From Apodospora peruviana (lineage: Eukaryota > Ascomycota > Sordariomycetes > Sordariales > Lasiosphaeriaceae): a stretch of DNA of 64,000 bases. Below, one piece after another: positions 55,243 through 64,000 of this stretch. Numbering within the stretch: the stretch's first letter is position 1; the number at the start of each line of letters is the position of its first letter. The notes under the pieces were generated by a model. The model saw nothing but the letters and a program-made list of their open reading frames with translations. It had not been told where the DNA came from and did not search any database. The stretch spans positions 310,001-374,000 of the forward strand of contig JAUEDM010000002.1 in assembly GCA_033439685.1 (NCBI GenBank), in the 5' to 3' direction. The translations under genes were made by a program, and so were the position numbers.

Positions 55243-56264
55243 TCAAGGACCCGCCCTATTCGCGTTGGGCGCAGCATGCTCCCAAACCTCTCCACCAGGT
55301 GCGCGATACTTGATCTGTCCCTGCTGAATCTTCCACAGCGGGGTCAAAATCTAGTAATATTATCACCATTAGCCAACTTTCCTTCGCCTTCAAACATCCC
55401 ACGTCTCGCGAACTTACACCTTGCTTATCATCAGGATCATATGCCCCAGGCAAGGCAACACCCTCAGGGAGCTGCGTCACACCCCCTGCTGTGACACGGA
55501 TCTGCGTGCAGCTGGGGTAAAACTGGGCGCCCATGCGATTGTCCGCGACGTGAAGTCCGAGGATCTCATGCCTCAGCAAGTATTCACCGGGCGCGAGGGC
55601 CGGCGGGATTGTGACTGCCCACCTGGCGCCCTGGACGCGGAGGAGATCGGAGGCCCAGGCCGGGTTCGCGGACGGGTTATAGGCCAGCTGCTCGATCTTG
55701 ACCCAGACTTTTCCGGTGTCGCCTTTGAAGGACTTGCAGTCGTTGTTTGTGCAGTGCGCGAGGTATCTGCATGTATCGTCAGTGAGGTTAGTTAAGTAAC
55801 AGTCAGCGTCAGTTGTTGAACTCACGTCATTACTGGACCACTATGGCTGCTGCCCCATTGGTCCCAGATCATCTGTCTTCACGTAAAGATAAACGTTAGC
55901 AAAGACTTATCACCCGATCGGCTGCGGATGGTCCGTACACTTTATCACCAGCTTTCAACTCGATGATGCCTTCGGCCGGGATGTTTCCTCCTACTCCGCA
56001 ACTAGTGACTGACTGTTAGCGGGCCCAGCTGTCGTTCGAACGTTGGAGTTCATACGTGATATCCTTGGAAGTAAAGTCCGGAACCGCTCCGTTGTCCTTG
56101 AGCTTCCGAGCATATCGAACCGGTGGCGGCTTGACAAAGTCGTCTTGGCCAACCTGCCAGGCTGGATACGTCTTGCCGTTTACCTGGATGTTCTTGAGGA
56201 AGCCGTGAGCGTCTGTCAGGGCTGCAAGACCCAGGACAAGGGCTGTGAATAGATGAATCACCAT
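55243..56264 (-). CDS. AA9 lytic polysaccharide monooxygenase (secreted)
   Basis: Exons 56264-56056, 56001-55941, 55872-55826, 55766-55418 and 55350-55243 (introns 54-68 nt) give 257 aa. Signal peptide 1-19 (MVIHLFTALVLGLAALTDA) ends just before His20, which becomes the N-terminal copper ligand of the histidine brace; His100 in WDQWGSSHSGPVMTYLAHC is the second ligand, and Tyr in MGAQFYPSCTQIRV is the axial residue. Cysteines at 71 and in YLAHC and YPSC fit the family disulphides. The copper enzyme oxidatively cleaves cellulose or related glucans outside the cell. No CBM1 module; the tail ends soon after the catalytic fold. A start 17 codons upstream is open but lacks a signal peptide. The exon 2/3 join (GATAAA to ATGATC) is the least certain. 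Confidence 0.92.
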
Positions 56265-57095
56265 TGTTTGGAGGCGTTGAGTCGACTGCAAATGTTGAAA
56301 GGGGCAGACAAACAAACCTGCTCGTCTTCAAAGTTCAAACGAGGTGCGAAGTAGTCAGACGCGTGTGTTTTATATCGTCACTTTCGATAGGAAAAGCAGA
56401 TACCAAGAGGGCAACTATCCTCATCTTGGCAAGGGTTTACTCGACCCGGCAGATGGCGGTTTAATCACGAGACGACGTGTAAGTGGTCAGAAGCATCTTC
56501 CCGGAGCTGGAGAATCCGCACTCGCTTCTTGTCCAATGACGCGGGCAATCTATTTACATCAGCTGCCTTACATAACCCACACAACATCTTGAGTTATAAA
56601 GTATTGGAAGTCTTCCATAAACAACACTGTTATCGTGCATAATACGTACGGCATACATGGATTTCCAGCCCCGGCTTCGAATGGCGCCAGACTCTAGACT
56701 GATTCCGGAACCCGGCTGAGTTCCACCGCCGCATCTCGATCCTTTCTCTCTTGCCGCCGGACAATAGCCTGTCTGAGTGTCCTGACATATTAACTTAGAT
56801 GTGAAGCAATCCAGCGATCAGGCAAATTTATCGACCAATCCTACCAAGACACAACTTGTCGGATTACAAGCTTTGACCCCTAGCCTGATTGTCAATCAAC
56901 TACCCAGATAGCAGACTAGGGAGAAAGAATTCAATGGAAGGCTAACCCACGAATATAAGTTCGTGGCTGCCACCCAGATGCATCCTGTCTCTTCCACCGA
57001 GCCCACATTCATGCCTACTGGTCAGATCTAGAATCTCTACACAATTTCACCAGAAGAACCAGAAGCGATAACCGAATCCAACTCCAACCATCAAA
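56265..57095. other. Intergenic
   Basis: About 830 bases of LPMO promoter side with no gene. The last part (from about 57000) is the possible leader of the gag-like unit. Confidence 0.4.
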
Positions 57096-57615
57096 GTGGT
57101 GGAAGACGAAAGATCTCAACCAGAAGACGTAGATATAGATCAAGACTACAAAGATGACCGACGACAATCTTCGTTCAGTACAAGAGGAGGCTCAAGACGT
57201 AGCACAAGGAAGAGAAAGGAAGGACCGCAGGATCGATACCTTTCATTGACAATGCCTGGCGTGTATCTTTCACCTATTTGCCTCGCCTTTCGCAAGCTTA
57301 CAGGGGAAGATAATTACAACCGATGGCGTACCAACGTCTTGAACGTCCTCGAAAGCTACAACTTCACCAGGTACATCGAGTACGATCAGCCTGAGCCAGC
57401 CTGAGCCAGCCTTCGAAGAAATTTTTCACGACAGGTCGGCCTGGAGGCTCGAACGCGCGGCTATTCGTGCCGCGTTTGAGATTTCGTTCTCCGATAACGT
57501 ATACACTCGCCTTGAGAACGCCGGTTGGAATATAAAAGAGGCAGACCCAAAGGTGACGTTCGACAAAGTGGAGGAGGTCATGACACAAACGAATCACCAG
57601 CCTGCAAACAACTAA
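57096..57615 (+). pseudogene. Copia-gag-like unit 1, frame broken by a 10-bp duplication
   Basis: Encodes LAFRKLTGEDNYNRWRTNVL and NVLESYNFTRYIEYDQPEPA, then after an exact 10-bp duplication (57391-57400 = 57401-57410, CTGAGCCAGC) the frame shifts and AFEEIFHDRSAWRLERAAIR, FEISFSDNVYTRLENAGWN and DPKVTFDKVEEVMTQ follow in another frame, ending at a stop at 57615. The KLTGEDNYNRW core resembles the N-terminal gag region of Ty1/Copia-type elements (LTGxxNYxxW). No protease, integrase or reverse transcriptase follows, so it is a solo or domesticated gag-like gene. The sequence matches unit 2 downstream. Confidence 0.6.
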
Positions 57616-57689
57616 GTCTTCTTGTGGGGCGGGCTCATTGCCTGTTTCCGCTTCCTCTCTTCAACGGAATTGGTTTCGCACCTGGTAAG

Positions 57690-58180
57690 TCAACCTCCGA
57701 ACTTTCCGAAAGACGAGCCTGACAATTCTAACGTAGATGATTTAGATGTGAGGCAGCCCAAAGAAGACCGACGACGACAACTGTCTGTCAGTACAAAAGG
57801 AGGGTCAACGCCTGGCGACGAAGAACCACAGTCATCGCTATGGCCGACACCTACACATGCGAATGTGCCCCGCTTTCGCCAACTTACATGCGAGGGGGAC
57901 TATAGGATGTGGGAGGCCAACGTCCGTAACGTCCTCCAGGCCTGTGGCTTATATGACTACATCGAGCACAGCGTGCCTGAGCCCGCCAGGGCCTATCAAA
58001 AGATGATCTGGAATCGCCAGCGCGCCGCTATTCGGGCTGGGCTGGAGATGTCGTTTTCCCACGAGGTGTTCACGCGCCTTGAGACGTCGGCTGGGATCTG
58101 AAGGAGCTAGACCCAAAGGATACGTTCGATAAGGTGGTTCAGCTCATGACACGCCCGCGTTACCGTGCACCCCCCCTTAG
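57690..58180 (+). pseudogene. Copia-gag-like unit 2, frame shifted near its end
   Basis: A tandem paralogue of the preceding unit: DEPDNSNVDDLDVRQPKEDR, RFRQLTCEGDYRMWEANVRN, VLQACGLYDYIEHSVPEPAR, then NRQRAAIRAGLEMSFSHEVF and TRLET. The frame ends at a stop near 58101, but the family sequence (GWDLKELDPKDTFDKVVQLM) continues one base out of frame to about 58160, so a one-base change has broken it too. In this copy the Asp/Glu-rich N-terminus and the RRR.LS.STKGGS segment match unit 1 (RRQSSFSTRGGS). Confidence 0.6.
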
Positions 58181-58630
58181 CTACTCAGTTTGGGCTACTG
58201 ACAGTTTTACGCGATGAGGCGTCGGCACCGAAAACCGTAATAATCAGCGCGATATTGGATTATGGTGGTCTTGAGGTGGAATATCTCCGCAACTTAGTCT
58301 ACCTAGGTGGTTTTCAACAATCAATCCACCTTGCCAGCATTGTTTTCCGCCTTCAGAGTACGAAGAACCCATCTAAGCACATTGACGTCACATGGTGTAA
58401 AGATATTAGCCCCAGACTCTTATAGACAACGCCATGTATCAAGGGCCAAGTTCAATTGTGTTTTGCTAGATAAAGAGTGATTGATAAAGTGTGATAGACT
58501 GTTCTCGGTGTACCGCCCTACCCCTGTATGTTTTCCCTGGTCCTTCATGCTAATCCCATCATCTAACAACCACCACTCCAACTCACAAAATCCCTTATCT
58601 CAGCATCAACAGGCCAACTAGTGAAAAAGC
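58181..58630. other. Intergenic
   Basis: About 450 bases after the gag-like pair; one 86-codon frame at 58165-58425 (ending with IVFRLQSTKNPSKHIDVTWC) has a flavour of a Copia integrase/RNaseH end (SKHIDV), so this may be a fragment of the pol tail. Confidence 0.35.
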
Positions 58631-59078
58631 CTAGCACTGGATCGAAACAGAGCCGTACAAGACACTGAAGCAGCCACTACCAGCAACGAAAGACGAGCCA
58701 CGACAATTATTGCCGCTCCAGGTGGTAACACGGCAGCCGCTTACAGTAAGGAACCATGTTAACAAAGCTGGACTGGAAAAAGATGGATCATGGGATGAGT
58801 TACCTTCCGCTCACACCAATAGAGCGCTTGTTGCTGACGGCGAAGCAGCGGTAGCCGCCGTTCGTGAGGACCACGTTCTCGTTGTCCCCGTTGCAAGAAT
58901 CCCCGGAGTAGGTGTTGACGGAGACGGTTCCGGCAATTGCACGAGCTTCTAGGTCAAGTGGCGTATCCTGTTGAGCCAGATCGAGCGAAAGGTCTTGCTC
59001 AACTGCTGTGGTTGCCGGAGCGGCGATGGCCAGGCTGAAGATGGCGGCGAGCGCGACGATGTTCTTGGTGAATTGCAT
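58631..59078 (-). CDS. Small secreted cysteine-rich protein (effector-like)
   Basis: Exons 59078-58804 and 58739-58631 join through a 64-nt intron (GTAACT...GTAAG) to 127 aa. Signal peptide 1-19 (MQFTKNIVALAAIFSLAIA), then a propeptide-like acidic stretch to about residue 46 (LDLAQQDTPLDLEAR), then a mature domain with six cysteines: GDSCNG, GYRCFA, SGSGCRV, GNNCRG, GSGCFS and a C-terminal QC. The join produces the matched repeats VSGSGCRV and VAGSGCFS, supporting the splice. Six Cys in about 80 residues point to a disulphide-bonded extracellular protein; family not named. Its role (effector, antimicrobial or surface protein) cannot be read. Confidence 0.75.
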
Positions 59079-60922
59079 GTTGGCTGTCGGGGTGTGGAAG
59101 GGATGGAGGTTGATTTGATGTTGGAATGGAGTTTGTCTTGAGTGAGGGTGTTGATGATGAGGATGTTCTGGATGATTGGTGAGAGGACGATGGGAAGACT
59201 GTTACTTATACCCCTTTTCTTGGGGCCAGAGCTGAGGTTGAGTCGTGTCATCCTTGCTTGGCGAGAACTAAGAGAAAGAACCAAGCGACCGCAGCCAGTC
59301 AGCCTACCATACATTTGTTTTGACTCGCTTCATTGCAAAGATTTCCAATGAATGCATCCTGAGACTTTAGGACATAAGGACCATGCATGGCAGTCTGCCT
59401 GGCAGTCTGTACGGCGATAGATTACTACCAGTGTATTTGGGGACCGGTAAGAGGCGTACTGAATCCTTCGACTAGAACTTCATATACTACGCCACACTCT
59501 AAGAGGTAGTTGTTATTGGGGCTCTCCTCGCTAACAGACAGACTACGGTGGTTACACATATTGGCGGCAGCTGGGGTTCATTCTCAATGCCGGTTAAATC
59601 CTACCCCAGAAGGCTACCGCTTACCGGCAATGTCATGGCTATGTTACCTTGAAGAAATGATTATGCAGGCGGTCTCGCTAATAACGTAATTTAATGTTGC
59701 TGCGCCTTCTTGATCATTTGCGCCTGAACAGAGAAGCTTAAACAACAAAAGGTAGCCAAGTTCGGCCAAGGCCGGCCAAGGGCGGCTTGGGGCTGTCGCT
59801 ATATTAGCCTTCCTCTCATACTACCCGGTCACCATATTTATGTTTCTTATTCATGCGGTTCTTCTGCCGCGGTACCCAGCCAGATATATATTGCGGTTCT
59901 AGACTAACCCAGGCAACCACTTGAGTTAAGGAACAGATATCTAGCGAATGCATACTGAAGTCCCATGCATTCGGTAATGGCTGACTTGGCAGAGATTTGA
60001 TCTTAGAAAGAAGATTTATATGAGAGTCAGACTATTCAGTGTGGCACAGCATGCATGAACGTGCGAATAGAATGAATTGATTAACTGGTATGGAATCATT
60101 GTACCCAGATCCAGACAGACGGGCTTGTTGTAATATCAGCCGCAGGCGTCGGCTTATAGGCGTCCTGACATTGATTCCATATCTCTCTCATGATTTCTAC
60201 CATGATGTTACCGTAGTGCACATTGCTGTGGGGTTTGATGGAATCCTTTAAACTGAAGACCTTTGCATTTTCGAGATTGACGGCGACAGAGGGGCTTTGC
60301 TCGCTTGTTCACGGTCCACTTGCTAAAACTGTAATAGGGCCCAAGCAACGAGATGTCTCTGGCGAATGAGCAGGAAATGAGTAGGGGATCTGGTCGGCTT
60401 GGATGCTCAAAGCGGAAAGAGATCGGATTAGCAGCATCGTCTTCGGTCACCAATCTTTGCATCGTCCATCGGCATGAATGATCTCATCCGAGAGACGTGA
60501 GGGATACAGGGAGAAATTGCTTGCCTTACCGGGTGTCTTCAGGCGCTTTGACTGCGGTATACCAGCGTATACCGGGAGTTCTTTCGGGCCTGTACATCGC
60601 AATCGTACTTTGGTGGTCCCCTTTGTCGTTTGCTCCCTTCTTCTTATTTTTGGCCTTGATATTGAGGCTCAATTAAACTTCTGAACGTCTGAACACGTGG
60701 AGTCTCCCATCTGTCGCTTTGGGCGCCCAATTTCATGCCCAAGATGCACATATCAAGTCATGATGACGTCCTACTTGCGCCAATTCAGCAGCCTGTATGA
60801 CGAGTGTGCGACTACCACAAAATTACCAAAACAAACGCTACTGAGAAGATTGCTGGCGGAGAGCCACGGCGACGTCCACGAACCAAGCCCCAAAATGGAA
60901 GCACAGTGACCAAGGCAGTGCC
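59079..60922. other. Gene-poor, AT-rich intergenic
   Basis: 1.8 kb with only short frames. A minus-strand 84-codon frame at 60208-60462 and plus frames at 60478-60909 show no domain. Near 59758-59790 the stretch AAGTTCGGCCAAGGCCGGCC is a small imperfect GGCCAA repeat. Confidence 0.4.
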
Positions 60923-62501
60923 ATGTCTAATAGCACGAAAAGAACAGCCGTCGCCCTGTCGATCTCGATGCCTCTTATTGCAACGCTGGCCGTCATTCTG
61001 CGCGTGTACACCCGACTGCGGATAAAGAAGCGCCCCCTCCAGACCGACGACTACCTGGCTATTGCCGCGCTGGTATGTTCCTCATACAATGGACTGTTTT
61101 GTTTACTTTTATCTGACCCCTGAGTTGATATCGTGATGAAGATCTTTTGCTTGACTCTGTCGGCATGCGCGATTGCCTGTAAGTACTAGACAGACTTTTC
61201 CCACACACAAATCATGATATTTCCCATCCATCGCAAACAGAATACAGCTGATGACATTTACGTCCCTTGTTGGGCGAAAACGGTTTCACAGCGGTATACC
61301 TCGGCGGCGTGGGCACCCATCTGAAGATGGGCCCAGATGGTCGAATACAATGCCCGGAGGAATACGAGCATTTTGCCAAGGTATATACGTGCGCTATTTA
61401 TTGCCTTCAAATATCACAATAAATTCAATGACTACATGTAGTTGCTAACAACTCGGTGTTTCACATTTCCCCCCTTTGAACCAGTCGTTATGGGTCATCG
61501 AGTTCACCAACATTCCCGCCGTGGGCCTCACAAAGCTGAGCGTCGTCTTCTTTTTCAAAAAGATCTTTTACATCTCGCAGAAATTTGTGGCCGTCGCGTG
61601 GGCCATGATATGGACCATCAGCATCGCAAACGTTGGCTTCTTTCTTGCTCATTTTTGTAAGATCCCCCCTCTCAACTTTCGACTTGCACTCAATCAACCT
61701 GCTCCTGACGCAACAGTGAACTGCATTCCTCTAAGCGTCAACTGGAGTCCGCTCGAGGAGCCCCATAACGGAAAGTGCGTCAACACGGTGGCCCTGTTCT
61801 GGGCCGTGTCGCTCACGGACATAATCACCGATGGTAAGTGGTCAAGGCGGGTTCCAAAACAAGGACTCGGTAATAATCGCCGTAATAATACTCTGACACT
61901 TTCAAATGTTGGGGAGGGGGGGTGTAGTAATAATCTTAAGCATGCCTTGGCCTCAGATCATGAAACTCCGCATGTCGAGTACCAGAAAGATTGAGATCGT
62001 CATCGTTTTCCTGCTCGGCTACGTCGTGATCGGTGCCGATGTTGCGCGCTTGGTCGGCTCCCTGCCTGGCATCAGGGCGCGAGAGCATATCGACTATACA
62101 TGTCAGTTCACTTCCCGATTTTTCACATAAATCTTCCTTGGAAACATTACGAAACTCAACTCACCGCCCGCGCAGACACCCGGGGACCGGTCCTGTATTT
62201 CACCGTCATCGAAGCCAATTTCAGCCTCGTCATGGCCTGCGTCATGACACTACGACCACTACTGCCCAAACTCAAGCTGTGCCAGCACCTGACCCCGGGG
62301 GCCACCTCCAACATACCCACGGCAACACCGCCGCCACCACTACCAATGCCGGCTTCAACACGTCCTTCATTTCAAGATATTACGGTGTCAAGGCCGCCAA
62401 CAACACCAGTGCAGTCTCGTCCGCACCTCACGCGGTCGACTTCTCAGAGGTCACATTATGATGTTGAGCTGGAGGTGCTTGACCAAGAGTGTCCTGTATA
62501 G
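60923..62501 (+). CDS. Pth11/SAT4-type rhodopsin-like integral membrane protein (7 exons)
   Basis: Exons 60923-61072, 61142-61178, 61292-61380, 61485-61656, 61717-61833, 61928-62101 and 62176-62501 join in frame to 354 aa; introns are 60-113 nt. Typical family signatures in order: ALSISMPLIATLAVILRVYT, RLRIKKRPLQTDDYLAIAAL, a GGVGTHL loop, LWVIEFTNIPAVGLTKLSVV, FFFKKIFYISQKF, CIPLSVNWSPLEE with GKCVNTVALFWAVSLTDIIT, IILSMPWPQIMKLRMSSTRK, then GYVVIGADVARLV and YTRGPVLYFTVIEANFSLVM. Seven membrane segments expected at the plasma membrane. No CFEM domain is present, unlike Magnaporthe Pth11. The tail after about 285 is Pro/Thr-rich cytosolic. A receptor or sensory role is inferred for the family; the ligand is unknown. 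Confidence 0.9.
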
Positions 62502-62721
62502 TAATTAGTGTTCGTATCAACGGAACCTAATAACATGGTTCCCCCTTCTCCAACAAATTTGAGCGGATGAAGTGTACACCTCTTGTCCAGGGTCTCGTGA
62601 AAGTAACGGATGATAGACCATCGAAAACACACATCCAGTATAAGTATCTTTCCCGTTTCTTCGCCGATGAGACCAAGAGAACAATACTTCAGGCGAACTC
62701 CTTCACCTCAGGGCTCTCCTG

Positions 62722-64000
62722 TTACTCATGCTCATCTCCATAAACTCCAATTCTCTTCCACTCCACGTAGCGCTCCTTCCCAGACATGCCTCCCGCAAGC
62801 AGAGAGTCAAACTCCTCCTGCGCACCGGGTTGACCGGGCTGAAGCTTCAATCTGAACGGCCAGTTCTCAACGATGGTATGCTCATCCTTCATCGCCGCGC
62901 CAATGAATTCGCCCACCTCGCGGAACCCGAGTCTCGTCATATATCTTTCTCCAGGCAGTCAGCCAGTCAGCATATCTACACCAGAGCTCCATTCTCTTCT
63001 GTGTTGGACACATACCGGTCAAAAACCTTTTCATAAGTCGCAACAAGGTCGTTAGCGTACACGAATTTGATCGAGTCTGGCGAATTCTTGGTTGGCGGTC
63101 CCCGCCACTGCTGCGGCGGGAGGTACTTGAACAGGCGATCCATCGTCGGGCCACCAGGATCCATGAGGGAATTCTTTTCGGAGTCTGTCAAGCATTCGTC
63201 CACGGCGTTCATGAAGAGGGTGATCAGAGTTGCGTGAGGGTTGGCGATGGGGTTTCGTAAAAGGGGAATCATTGACTGAAGTATGCGATGGATTCCCAGA
63301 TATCCGCCATCTGAGATATTGGAGACCTACCGAAGCGGATTGGTTAGGTGATCCAACAAAATGCCGTAGCTGTAAATGTTATCTCACCTCAACTCGGTCG
63401 AAAGAGCCCATCTCAAGATGTTCGGAGAGGTCGGTAGCATCCATCTGGAAGAGGCGGAAAGATATCGGTGAAGAGGAGACTCGAAGGAGGAATTGCCGAA
63501 GTAGCGTGGTGATGTGGCAGTGAAGCTTTCCATAGATATCGGCAGTTGCGGGCCCATTTGGGCAGTCTTCAACTTCTTTCAGCGACCACCCGTGAAGAGG
63601 ATCGGCGTTGTCGAACATCGGCCAGGTGTTGGCGGTTTGGAAGAACGTTCTACAGAAAACTGGTGTTAATACCAGCCTTCTATCTATCCATCCGCTGCTG
63701 TATGTCACCGCAGGTGTGCTGGTGTACACGAGATAAACGGCAGTTACTCACGGGTTTGGATGTACAAAATCACTGTCGCGCCGAGGTGATCCGAACGGCA
63801 GCAGCAGCCCGTCCTCTCGGAACCGGATCGAGGCTACTCGGCGGGCAGGAGAAGGCTGGCAAAGCAAGCTTCGATCACGGTAGTCCTTCCTGGACTCGGC
63901 CATGGTAACGGCCCTGCGGATCTGGTGTGCCTGTTCCTCCGTGAGACCTTCTGGTGTGTCTAAGAAGGACAAAAGACTGCCCCACGATGACTTGGTCAGC
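62722..64000 (-). CDS. DUF4470-type fungal protein, 5' part cut by window
   Basis: The C-terminal part of a minus-strand gene: exons 64000-63752 (continuing beyond the window), 63649-63388, 63326-63016 and 62944-62722; introns 102, 61 and 71 nt (GTGAGT, GTGAGA, GTATGT donors). The joins read on in one frame for about 348 residues. Segments such as HCHITTLLRQFLLRVSS, FDRVEVSNISDGGYLGIHRI, NPIANPHATLITLFMNAVDE and DRYMTRLGFREVGEFIGAAM with KDEHTIVENWPFRLKL match the C-terminal region of fungal DUF4470 (MYND-associated) proteins as I remember them. Function unknown. The start lies outside the window. Confidence 0.7.

Overview
The window is nuclear DNA of a filamentous ascomycete, most likely a Sordariomycete. 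Genes carry short introns (about 40-130 nt, mostly GTRNGT...YAG), and there are two HET-domain genes, a fungal gasdermin, an AA9 LPMO, a DUF1996 protein, a Pth11/SAT4-type rhodopsin-like protein and diverged, AT-shifted repeat copies of the kind left by repeat-induced point mutation (RIP). Gene models were built by hand by splicing reading frames; exon joins are stated in each entry.

Layout. 1-11.2 kb: the 3'-truncated end of a GABA/choline-type permease (minus), an intronless cytosolic catalase-peroxidase (katG), a gene-poor stretch with a 17-bp minisatellite and a field of degenerate repeats, then a small Myb/SANT-like protein. 11.2-20.6 kb: repeat relics around a large intronless HET gene. 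20.6-24.5 kb: three unrecognised small genes; the outer two (on opposite strands) are paralogues with a shared C-terminal domain and a shared hydrophobic helix. 25.5-31.5 kb: a MATE transporter whose frame is broken, a frame-broken small secreted protein relic, a repeat relic and a 9-exon DUF1996 secreted protein. 32.3 kb: an intron-containing tRNA-Ala(CGC). 33.3-43.2 kb: a single-pass membrane helical protein, a DUF7580-like/subtilisin protein, a fungal gasdermin, and a C2H2 multi-finger protein transcribed divergently from the gasdermin. 43.7-46.8 kb: an MFS transporter and a small-molecule methyltransferase, divergent. 48.0-55.0 kb: second HET gene, a CorA-like membrane protein and an unknown multipass membrane protein, all on the plus strand. 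55.2-64 kb: AA9 LPMO, two tandem frame-broken Copia-gag-like units, a cysteine-rich small secreted protein, a rhodopsin-like membrane protein and the 3' part of a DUF4470-type gene.

How the genes work together. The centre of the window looks like an allorecognition/programmed-cell-death neighbourhood. The gasdermin and the subtilisin-like protease are adjacent on the same strand, the arrangement of the Podospora het-Q1/het-Q2 pair, in which the protease activates the pore-former by cleaving its C-terminal tail. Two HET-domain genes (HET is the domain of fungal incompatibility effectors) flank this region. Both have N-terminal CxxC pairs and both are preceded by related non-coding DNA, which suggests an old segmental duplication. 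The membrane-helix protein at 33.3 kb, the C2H2 protein at 39.9 kb and the paralogous pair at 20.6-24.5 kb are unrecognised candidates for the same biology; this is inference from neighbourhood only. The remaining genes are ordinary saprotroph or plant-associated functions: transport, peroxide detoxification and cellulose attack.
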